A stretch of DNA of 64,000 nucleotides from Rhyacophila brunnea (taxonomy: Eukaryota; Arthropoda; Insecta; Trichoptera; Rhyacophilidae). This document shows, piece after piece, positions 47,708 through 57,220 of this stretch (its first letter is position 1; each line of letters opens with the position of its first letter). Below the pieces are notes generated by a model. It worked only from the letters and a program-made list of their open reading frames with translations, had not been told where the DNA came from and searched no databases. A program made the position numbers and the translations under genes. The DNA is taken from the NCBI GenBank assembly GCA_022495005.1, contig JAGYXB010000694.1, forward strand, positions 1 through 64,000, written 5' to 3'.

Positions 47708-48532
47708 TTAAATGCACTTCTTCTTGGTCGTGCACTCATGGCTGAGAATCGTGACCACATTTAAATTTCGCCATCCTTTGAGCGACCACGACTTTCCATC
47801 CTTCTCGATCTTCCGCTTCTCTCAGGGCAGACTGGATGGCGCCCCTAGTCAGCTCTTTCACTTGGTTGCTCCATCGCGCAGACGCTCTTTCTCTGCTTCG
47901 CCTCCCCTGGAGGCTACCCAAAACTACCAGTCTCTCCAGGTTGTCCGGTCCACGCCTGACAATATGTCCAAAAAACGGCAGAATTCTTCTCAGACATATC
48001 GTCGAGAGCCGTTCCTTTATCTTCAGTCTCTGGATGATTGACTGGTTCGTCCTGTGCTCCGTCTAAGAAATGCTAAGCATTCGGCGCCAACACCACATCT
48101 CAAAGGCATCAATTGCCTTCCGTTCTCTTGCCTTCAGGGTCCACGACTCAACTCCGTTTAGAAATATTGAAAACACTAATGTTTGCACAAGCATCATTTT
48201 TGTGGCAATCGAAATTCCCCGATCCTTCCATATAGTGGTAAGGCGTGTCATCGCATTTTTGCAATCTGTGTGCGCCTTCTTATTTCCGCTTCGCATCCGC
48301 CCTTTCTACTGATGGTCGATCCAAGATATACAAACACGTCGACTGTTTCGAGGTTTTGGAGTGTACTTGGTGTTGGTAGAAGGTTGGCCCGACCAACAAC
48401 CATTAACTTGGTCTTATTCCTATTAATAAGGAGGCCGTATTTGCGACTCTCTCCCTCTTCCTGGTGTAGCAGCTCTGTGAGTTCTCTTTAATCAGCAGCG
48501 ATTATTGTGGTATCATCTGCGAATCTTAGATT
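47708..48532 (-). pseudogene. 5'-truncated LINE with the end of the reverse transcriptase core
   Basis: On the minus strand the fragment opens inside the reverse transcriptase palm: YNLRFADDTTIIAA, with the catalytic FADD at 48512-48523. An in-frame TAA follows (48486-48491). Downstream are LLINRNKTKLMVVG and a VFVYLGST segment, then the C-terminal region: AFEMWCWRRMLSIS around 48070, and after a frame change NLERLVVLGSLQGRRSRER near 47910, ending DSQP at a stop (47736). A CTTCTTCTT run (AAG tail on the coding strand) marks the 3' end. Stops and frameshifts make it inactive. It is flanked by the 141-bp direct repeats, far longer than an ordinary LINE TSD. Confidence 0.85.
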
Positions 48533-48673
48533 ATAGATTAAAAGTAGGTAAACTATAATTTATATTATTTTATACTGTTCTTCTTTTAAATTGAATCGCT
48601 ATTGTCATAATGTTTAATCGATGAGGTTAATTGAGTGTAAAAATTAATAACAGTCGTACCTTACGAAATGCAC
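48533..48673 (+). repeat. 141-bp direct repeat, right copy
   Basis: Partner of 47567-47707, offset by exactly 966 bp throughout. It starts immediately at the truncated 5' side of the LINE. Confidence 0.85.
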
Positions 48674-49091
48674 ATAGAATCCGTATTACAAAATGTAAAT
48701 AAGTATTTTTTATTTTAATAGCTGATATTTCATTTTCTTAGCTGTCTACTATAATTAACAATTATTTACATCACAGAAGACCTAAAATAATTTGAGAAAC
48801 ATATATACCTACGTATTAGAAAAGTCTTTGTAAAAATCCTTGAATGGATGATTGTTTTATGCAAAAGCTACCGAGTTTAATCGTCAGCTACAATCTACAT
48901 ACCCTTTTCATGTTGTTTTTTAAAACCAATACAGTGTATATAATTTAATACTAATGATCCATTGTCTTTAAAATAGTTCTTCTATTGACATGTTCAATAC
49001 CTCCATTCAGGCACTCAAGCATCGCATTTAGAATTGTGACAGACGGCACTGCTACCTGGTAATGCGTGCTGTAAATAAATACACGTTTGCG
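48674..49091. other. AT-rich spacer
   Basis: No supportable gene. Confidence 0.5.
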
Positions 49092-49328
49092 CCCACGATG
49101 GCCGAGCGGCTTAAGCATCAGCCCACAACGTCGTGGGTTCCCAGGTTCAAATCCCGGGTCTGGCGAAATACAGATATTATTTTTCAATTTGTGTTTGAGT
49201 CAGAGTATGGCCCTAATAGGTTGGGCGAGTGGCTAACATCAATTTCTCATAAAAACAAAATATTTGTTAATACAAACCTCCGCACTGTGGAGACCCAAAA
49301 TATGATCTTATTAGGATCGGACATGGTC
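49092..49328 (+). mobile_element. tRNA-derived SINE, best-preserved copy
   Basis: A Ser/Leu-type tRNA-like head carries a clear A box (TGGCCGAGCGG, 49099-49109) and B box (GGTTCAAATCC, 49144-49154). It is followed by a body of about 170 bp shared with the copies at 31661 and 21676, and closes AGGATCGGACATGGTC before an A run (49329-49336). It is transcribed, if at all, by RNA polymerase III. It has no coding capacity. The 96- and 78-codon openings over it are meaningless translations. Confidence 0.85.
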
Positions 49329-49336
49329 AAAAAAAA

Positions 49337-51488
49337 TCGTAATAATATATAGGAAACTGAACGTATTTTTAAATTCCGTCAATATATAACAGTTACCATA
49401 TAATGTGCTTAATTTAAATCAAGGTACCTAATATCATTACAAAATTAGATTTAAATAATTGTACTTTCTAATGATTAAATTTACCTAAAATAATTTCAGT
49501 ATGTCTAAAACCTATTTTTGAAGATTATGAACTAAATACATTAAAATATATTTTCCTCTTTGTCTCTATACTTATATCGTATATAGTTTTACGTGCAATA
49601 CGTTATTATATGAATGAGCAATATGTAGTTGTATATTTGTTTAAAAAACATTTTTTATTACATAAATCTAGGAGTAATACGCTGTTAGAAAACAAACAGA
49701 TATATATTTATATTAAATTTACTTCATATTGTATTACATTCTCTTTCTATACACATGGAAATTTTTGTGTATGAATTCACCCTGTAGAGAATATGTGAAT
49801 AGAGACAGTTTACCATTTCCGCACGGAGAAGGCAGTGTAGGAGTTTTTTTTTTTATAAATACGAATTGATAATTATTAATCTGCCCACATGTAATATCAA
49901 TTAATTAAAGTTAATTTAAATTCACACGAGGCAGAAGTCAATCATTATAATTTTTCCTCCATCCTCATCATAGATACAATATCATCTAAAAACTTATAAG
50001 ATATTTCTAATTCATTGATTGTGAATTTAAACGTTTTTTTTCACGACACTCTTTCCTTCGTTGTTTGGATGATTTCTCAATTATGCAGTTGGATTAATCA
50101 ATATAAAACAATATTTTCTAACGTAAAAAATACCAGGTAACAGTGCCACCTGTCATAATTATTGAATGTTCTAATCTGTCGAACTAATATCAGAGTGTCC
50201 TATCATTTGTTTTCTTTCATGACCCGATTAAAATAAGCGATTCCTTTAAATGCGTGTGAGTTTATTTTTCAAATTTTGAATTTGCATTTCACGTGAATGA
50301 TGTTTTCGCTCACATTTTTACTCTTTTAATAAATTCATCCTATCCCTGTGTTATTCTTGCCTACGCATTTAAATATATTTCCCATGCGTTGCTGACAGAG
50401 AGTTAGATATATATAAATATTGTGTCTCGTCGGAAATTTGCGGCAGCATTAGGGAGTCGTGGGTTTTGGAGACTTTCTGTCGACGATCGAAAGTCGCTCA
50501 TTTCCCATTTGTAAGTTTCTAGTACACATCAACTGGATTCACTCTACGAGTCTCCAGTAATAATACTGATTTTTTATCCATCTTGATTGCTATGAGGGAG
50601 CACTTTCTAGATTAGGAAGTATTTTCCTGTTCACCTCAAACCCTCTACTTGTAGCAAAAAGTATTAATTCAAATTTGGAACATAAATCATTTATAATTAT
50701 TTAGTCATGTCACTAAATCCAATAATTGTTTTAATACAATTATTCAGATATTGTTTTTTTTTTAAATATAAATTTAGAAAGAATTTCCTAGCCTTTCTAT
50801 TTATAATCAATACCTTGGAAACACAAATCAATTAGATAATACGTAGTATTGTATAAATTATAATACCCTAATCTTACATTGTATTGCGTAACTTAGTTAT
50901 CGTAGTAGGTAGCGATCTATGTCAAAAAATCATCCTAAATACAGATATAATATCATTCATTACTCAAGTTTAGTAAATTATTGTATGATGTAATTTACAT
51001 CCGGGCTGTATGGTATGGTTAATTATACGATGATGACCTCTATGACTTTTTTATGAAGTATAAGACCCTTCATCCTATATTCAAAGTATATTTTCGTTTT
51101 ACAAGAAGAGAATGATGACTTATCTGTTAATAATTTTATTATTGATTACGTCAAACAATATTTACGTTCTAAAACTAATTTTATTTATGAGAAACAAATC
51201 TTTGTATGATACAAATTGATTTTAAATATTCGTATCACAGTATTTATTCATACATTATCAGTAGACTGTCTTTCGACTATTTACTGATGGTCGAACATAA
51301 TGATCTTTGAAGGTCTGGTCTTAGCAGTATTTTGTATACATATCTGAATTTTCGTCTCCTTTGAGTCCATTCCAGCTAGTTAATCATAAAATATTTTATA
51401 TATTTTCCCTGGTCCGAAATAACTCAAAAATATATTTAACTTTATAATCAATAAAAATAGTGATTCCAAAAGCAAACTGTCTTGAGGA
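49337..51488. other. AT-rich intergenic DNA
   Basis: No supportable gene apart from a weak promoter/first-exon candidate at 50412-50516. A diverged segment at 51000-51085 resembles 51815-51890 (ACGRTGATGACCTYTATG). Confidence 0.45.
50412..50516 (+). promoter_or_regulatory. Weak candidate for a TATA box, first exon and splice donor
   Basis: TATAAA at 50412-50417 is followed by about 90 bp of clearly less AT-rich sequence (CTCGTCGG, GGGAGTCGTGGG, GTCGACGATCG) that stops at GTAAGT (50511-50516), a consensus 5' splice site. This could be a non-coding first exon. No downstream exon was found, and each element can occur by chance. Confidence 0.15.
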
Positions 51489-51692
51489 TTATAGTGTTAT
51501 AATGTTATAGTGTTATAGTGATATAGTGTTATAGTGTTATAGTGTTATAGTGTTATAGTGTTATAGTGTTATAGTGTTATAGTGTTATAGTGTTATAGTG
51601 TTATAGTGTTATAGTGTTATAGTGTTATAGTGTTATAGTGTTATAGTGTTATAGTGTTATAGTGTTATAGTGTAATAGTGTTATAGTATTAT
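51489..51692. repeat. 8-bp minisatellite, unit TGTTATAG
   Basis: About 25 head-to-tail units. The centre (about 51535-51668) is uniform. The first units (AATG, GATA variants) and the last (GTAATAG, TATTATAG) carry point changes. That is the pattern expected of replication slippage with decaying edges. Confidence 0.95.
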
Positions 51693-52405
51693 AGTATTCT
51701 ATAAAGCGTGAAATACTCTTAACAATTCTTATCGAGAGCAATAATTTTAGCTGTATTGTTTATTTACAGCTGTTTTATTCGAGACATCGCTCGCTCTAAT
51801 TAAATTCAATGCGTTACACGATACAGTGTGGTCTGTAATACGGTGATGACCTTTATGTTTTTTTTTTGCTCTGCATAAGAACCCTTATAAATTTTTTTAT
51901 GGGGATCGAAAAAAATGCAAATTGCTAGAAGGTGTGAATTTTACGATACACCTAAATAAGTAAGCGGTCTCTTTTTCTGCTTCTCTTTACGTGACTTTTA
52001 TATTTTTGCATACTTCTGTTTCAAAAGCGGGGTAAAATGGTTGTAGGGATATATTTTTAGTTCCTTTTTCCTATGTATATATATATATATATTAGTGCCT
52101 ATATATTTAATGGTTTTTCGTGCCTTGTATAAATAAAAAGATGGAACCTTGCTGCAAGATTATAATATTAATTATATCAATATGCACCTATGTAAGTTGA
52201 TAGCTCTTTTAATTAGCGTCAAATTAGAATTTCCTTATTCAACATTTCGTAACAAATAATTATATATTTAAAGTGTTTAAAATAGGTCATAAAAATAAAA
52301 AAATAGTATTAATTAATGAAGAGTAAAAGAACAACAATAAGAAATCATAAAACGTATAATATTAATATGAAACATCGAATGAGATAAGTAGTATATAATA
52401 TAACC
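51693..52405. other. AT-rich spacer
   Basis: No gene. It contains an AT dinucleotide run at 52076-52092. Confidence 0.5.
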
Positions 52406-52413
52406 CACTAAGC

Positions 52414-54182
52414 CAGTGGTCGGCAAACCACGGCTCGCGAGCCACACGTGGCTCTTTGGCCCCCTGAGTGTGGCTCTTCTACAAATGACCACGTACGGAC
52501 TAAAACAGTGAAAGATAAAACAGTCAAAATGTCTTCGAATATAACCAACCAGCAAATCGAAGATCTTAAATTGGTTTCAGCTTTATTAGTAGTAGTTGAC
52601 GAGTTTTGTGACATAAATTAAACAGGACAAATTTGTACAATTTATTTCATCTACAGGTAATAAAGAAGAACTTTTAGGATTTTTGCCACTCAAAGGTCAA
52701 ATGTGGAGAAGATATTGCAAATGCTGTAATTTAGTGCATGGAAAAACATCATATTCCACTCGATAAAATTGTGTTAATTTCAACAGATAGGGCGAAAAAT
52801 ACAACCGGTGTAGGAAAAGGGTTTGTTACTATTTTGAAAGAAAAAAATAAACACAATGCATCATTCGTCAAAAAGCGCTTTGTGCGCAGACATTTCCAAA
52901 AGAAATTTGCAAAGTTAGCTCTTAATCATCGCCAATTTTTTTTTTTAGTTAGTTTAGTACGCAGATCTTCTGCTGCATAACAGAGTACGTTGATTATCAA
53001 GAGAAAACATTTTAAAACCCTTCGCTTTCTTATTAACAGAAATTAAACCATTTAACCAATGATGTTCACTATCCAGGAATAGGTAACGGACAATCAGTTG
53101 ATCCAAAAATTTATTTCATGGGAGACGTTACGTCTCATCTAAATCAGCTTAATCGTAAACTGCAGGGGGAAGGAAACACATTTTTTTCGATGTTAGAACA
53201 AGTTATTTCATTCGAAAACAAATTATCCCTTTTTGCTTAAGATTTCGAAAGAGAATCTTCGATTCACTTTCAAAGCCTGCTGAAACATCGCTACGAAAAT
53301 AATTCTGATATTGACATTTGCTATTTCAAAACAACAATTTTAAATATGAGGAAAGCTCTTCTCAACAGGATTCAGGAATTCAGAAACAGCAAAGCGACGT
53401 TAGTCTTTGTTAAAAAAACTTCTTAATGCTACGGTAACAGAATTAATTTTTTCTCCCTTTAATGTTGACAATGGCAACTTTGAAATTTTGAAATGTAAAA
53501 TGCTGGATTTAAAAAATGAAGAATTATGGAGCTCTAAATTTCAACGTCTCTGTGCTGATATGGACATATGGGAGAAAAACAAATATGAATATGGTTCATA
53601 GCACAAGTAGTCTACTTTGAAAGACCTGGAGAAGGAAGACATGATGATTTTTAACACCTGGAATAGTATTCCTGACTCTAACTAAACTAGCGTTTGCTGT
53701 TCTTTCCCTTTCCGGTTCTAGATATTCATGCGAACAATCTTTTGCAAGCATGAACCTTATCAAGATTGAGAAGTCGTCTTTTTGATGAAAACCTGAATCC
53801 TGCCTAAAATTAAAAACGACATCATACAATCCTGACTTACCCAAACTTTTCAAGGAGATGGAAGGCAATTGTTAATTTAAAGATAATAATTGATGTAATT
53901 TATATCTCTATAGACTTTTATATACTTTATTGATTTAATTTTATGGATACCGTCCATACAATTTAATTTTTATCAATAAATAATATCATTATTAAGTAAG
54001 ACATCAAGTTTTTTTCACTGTACCCACGTATAGTTTAATTAAAACTTAAAACTTTATTAAGTTAATAATCAGTGTACCTACATTATATAGTTTAAGTTTA
54101 AAAAATTTGGCTCTTCAAAGAAATCGCAATCGTTGTACTCTTGATATTTGGCTCTCTTGACTAATGAGTTTGCCGACCACTG
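52414..54182 (+). mobile_element. hAT transposon, 1.77 kb, decayed, perfect 8-bp TSD
   Basis: The ends are CAGTGGTCGGCAAAC and its exact inversion GTTTGCCGACCACTG, with GAGCC words just inside both. The 8-bp flank CACTAAGC is identical on the two sides (52406-52413 and 54183-54190). The interior carries a hAT transposase relic on the plus strand. The left end continues CCACGGCTCGCGAGCCACAC, a palindromic subterminal motif similar in style to the element at 62640. Confidence 0.93.
52527..53873 (+). pseudogene. hAT transposase relic
   Basis: Recognisable blocks appear in order but in shifting frames. A VVDEFCDIN segment near 52597-52618 sits where hAT transposases have their first catalytic Asp, and is followed by a stop. 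Then come KEELLGFLPLKG near 52663-52698 and, in the open frame 52738-52980, HHIPLDKIVLISTDRAKNTTG with a further conserved Asp. HLNQLNRKLQGEGNTFF is readable near 53140-53190. The C-terminal dimerisation block SLSGSRYSCEQSFASMNLIK lies near 53715-53770, followed by LKLKTTSYNPDLPKLFKEM before the final stop. The BED-type zinc finger is not visible. There are many stops and frameshifts, so the enzyme is inactive. The family resembles the ZBED/GTF2IRD2-like hAT group, by inference from memory of the pattern. Confidence 0.85.
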
Positions 54183-54190
54183 CACTAAGC

Positions 54191-54516
54191 GAATAAAATA
54201 ACATCTACCTAACTCAATCTCGTGCAAGTAGATTACATCAATACCCTAAAATATTTAATTGAACATACTTATTGCTCTTGTAATTAGCGACTTAAATAGC
54301 AGATTAGTGCTGTTAGTAGGTTCCTCGGTTGAAAAATCTGCCGATGTTCCCAGCTTCTTAAAAAGTTGCCAGGGATACACATGTCAATACTATTAAAAAT
54401 GTCCGGCAATTCACATGTTGTTTTTTTTTCTTTCATTGTAGCTACTCTAAAGTTACAAATTGTTACTTACCGCCATTTGGCTTAACATTCTCAATCTATA
54501 TAGTTTACGATATATG
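54191..54516. other. Intergenic spacer
   Basis: No supportable feature. Confidence 0.5.
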
Positions 54517-54762
54517 TGTCGCAAGATTTCAAAATCAGCCAAGTCCATAATAGATGAATAGGAGAAAAACAGCTTTTTATTTTCTCAAGTACACAGTCAC
54601 AAGGGTAAAAGTTAATATTATTTCGAGTACAGAGTTTTTAAAATTAATAAGTTCCACATTCCGATAATGCAGAAATGTTAGAAAGTAGTAGTTCTTCAGC
54701 AATTCACAAAACAGACAAAAATACCTAAAGGTGGACTTGGCTGATATTGAAGTCTAGCGACA
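54517..54762. mobile_element. MITE family F, copy 2 (246 bp)
   Basis: The ends are TGTCGCAAGATTTCAAAATC and TGTCGCTAGACTTCAATATC, both continuing AGCCAAGTCCA. The interior is collinear with 44871-45120. It lies in ATAT-rich sequence, so the flanking duplication is ambiguous. Confidence 0.85.
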
Positions 54763-55746
54763 TATATTATAGTTCCAAAATATTACCTACCACTAATACT
54801 ACCATGCTAGAATATCCTATATGTAGTAGGTACGTAAAAAGTGATCGATGGTTTATTTGATCATAATGTAAAAACGAAATATTTACCAATGTAAGGTTCG
54901 ATAGTTTTGGCATGAAACAAGACTGTTGGAAGTCGGAAGGGCACCTAGCGATTGAATGTCGTCATGAAATATGCTTTATGTAATTACAATCGACAATAAC
55001 AACTATAACAATAATCACATTAGCCCTCGCTTCAGAATAATAATTAATATCATCTGCGTGTGTTTATAGCTATATGCTTCCGTTTTAAGCGTTGACCATA
55101 TTCTACACTTAAGGGTCAAATTTTGTGAAATAAAAACAATTCTACAAAAAAAATCAAATCCTTATTATTCATGAATGGGTGAATCATATTTGACCTGCGG
55201 TTTTTTTCGTTGTTTTTATTTATAATATTTTGACAACAAAATAAACCCTTTCGAAAAATATTCTCTGCTTATCACGCAGAGGGAGAATTTCAACGAATTG
55301 AATTTTACATTCACAACGAAGCCACTGCTGCGGACAGGTGAAAACGCAAAAAACATTTTTGTATTTCGTACTTTTCCACTTTTTGTGAACGTTCTTAACA
55401 ATAGAGAGCATCGACATGAAAGGGTTAATTATACCGAATATGAAACCATAGCGCACAATAGGGTCGAGAAACATTTTATTTCAAATACAAAATAAACAAA
55501 CAAAAAAATATTTATTGACGTTTCTGCCAGTATGAACATATTATTTGCTAGGTATTTAATAATGCTTCGACATAACTTTATCGACTGGCTTATTATATTA
55601 TGTTCTTACATTTTTACTTTATGTATATTGAGCTTTTTTTTAAAGCTGGCTCAAAGAAGTCATATTATCTAAAGCAGCTTTCGTCCGATTTTACTCTCAT
55701 GAGATTGTGCTCTACGTTTAACTTTAAACATAAATTTGATTTATTT
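54763..55746. other. AT-rich intergenic DNA
   Basis: No supportable gene. Overlapping short openings at 55216-55495 on both strands show no domain. Confidence 0.45.
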
Positions 55747-55758
55747 CAAATCAAATAT

Positions 55759-56466
55759 CATCATTAGCATCATCAGCCTGAATCTATCCACTGCTGGACG
55801 AAGGCCTCTTCAAGCTGCTTGCACTTCTCTCGGTCCTGTGCATTGCGTTGCCACATACTTCCGCAAAACTTTATCATTTCATCGATCCAGCGGCCTCTAG
55901 GTCTACCTTGCGGACGTTTTGTACTTCTCGGATACCACTGTGTGACTTGATTTGTCCAATGATTGTCTCTTCTTTGAGCTATGTGCCAGCCCATTTCCAT
56001 TTAAAGCTTTTAATAAACTCTATTACATCGCAAACCCTTGTCTGCTTCCTTACCCACTCATTCCTCTTTTTGTCCTTTCGCGTTATGCCCAGCATGCGCC
56101 TCTCCATACCACGTTATGCTACTCTAAGTTTCTGGATCTCTCTTTTACTTAAAGACAATGTTTCACACGCATATGTGATCACGGGAAACACATACTGGTT
56201 GAACACTTTGCGCTTTAGGCAGAGTGGAAGGTCACTTTTTAAGACATTATTCAGATGGCCAAAAGCACTCTAGCCTAGCTTTACTCTGCGAACAATTTCA
56301 TCAAATATACATCCATCTATAGACACTTGTTATCCCAGATAGATGTAGCTTTTTACCTGCAGGAATTCGCTGAAGAAAGCAACAAAGTAGGTTCGAAAAT
56401 AAATATAACAAAAACGTAAGTCATGCTCAGCTGCTTTGCGGGCCAAAAAGAGATCCTCGTCAATGG
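55759..56466 (-). pseudogene. RTE-like LINE with a 5' inversion and a 12-bp TSD
   Basis: It is bounded by CAAATCAAATAT on both sides (55747-55758 and 56467-56478). From 55759 to about 56350 it reads on the minus strand: the shared 3' end, GRPRGRWIDEM, KRKVFNQC-type and RRVKLG-SAFG segments up to a YLG motif. The remaining 110 bp (about 56355-56466) reads on the plus strand: EFAEESNKVGSKINITKT, then after a stop VMLSCFAGQKEILVNGK. These normally precede the YLG motif on the same strand, so this segment is inverted inside one insertion. The minus-strand frame at 55773-56000 is open, but the copy lacks the catalytic core and is dead. Confidence 0.88.
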
Positions 56467-56478
56467 CAAATCAAATAT

Positions 56479-56786
56479 ATATTATCAAAATACTCTAATA
56501 TAGCCGATTTGATGAAATTTGAATTCATAAACCTCCAATAGTATCAAAAGTGTTCTGTTTAAGGTTGGTTCTAGCAAGTTCAAGGTCTAATTAGAGTATA
56601 TGCGTGAGGCCCCTAAGTATATTGTTTTTTTTCTCTAAAAACAGATGAGTAGGGTTGATTATGAGTGTGAATAAATTACTTGACTTGAATTATTATAAAA
56701 AACTGTTTGTCTAATCAAGATATTTTTCTAGACGTTTTATTGACAAAGTATTCATGACTATTCAAAATTGAAGCTCCATCAGTAGT
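56479..56786. other. Spacer
   Basis: No supportable feature. Confidence 0.5.
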
Positions 56787-57220
56787 AATTGAATAGGTGT
56801 ATTAATTAAGGCGCTAAGTACCAAAATATTAAAAACTGACATTTTTTAAAAAATGCTCTACATACCAACGCCAATAACTTCAACCATAGTCTAAGTGCCT
56901 CAAGCAGGTCAAAAAAATACAGCAAAATAATTAAATCTGTCGACGTTGTAAGTCCGTTGGCGTGTTTTATTTATAATGGTGTAAGTAGCACTGCAGTGGT
57001 CAACGGCATTCAATATAAAATAGCTGACTATGGTGTGTTGACACTTGCGACTTCTTAATACCTAAAATTATAGAAGCTGCCGTGATTGCTTCACACTGTA
57101 AAACTACATTTTTCAAAAAGTCTGCTTAATGAAATTTTACTGCAATGACTCGTTATTTTGTAAGTACAGGCAATACTACTTTTTGGTACTTAGAGCCTTA
57201 TTTAATACACGTATTCAATT
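56787..57220. mobile_element. Non-autonomous DNA element, 434 bp, TIRs of about 41 bp
   Basis: The inverted ends AATTGAATAGGTGTATTAAT / AATTGAATACGTGTATTAAA continue TAAGGCNCTAAGTACCAAAA on both sides with about three mismatches overall. There is no ORF. The superfamily and target duplication are not determined. Confidence 0.75.

Noticed and set aside
47712..48491. Plus-strand open frames of 76-109 codons
   Set aside because: They are the antisense of the minus-strand LINE reverse transcriptase fragment.
51489..51692. CRISPR-like array
   Set aside because: The units are 8 bp head-to-tail with no spacers, in a eukaryotic context. It is a minisatellite.
52408..52614. Minus-strand open frames over the hAT left end
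   Set aside because: They cross the element boundary and run antisense to the transposase relic.
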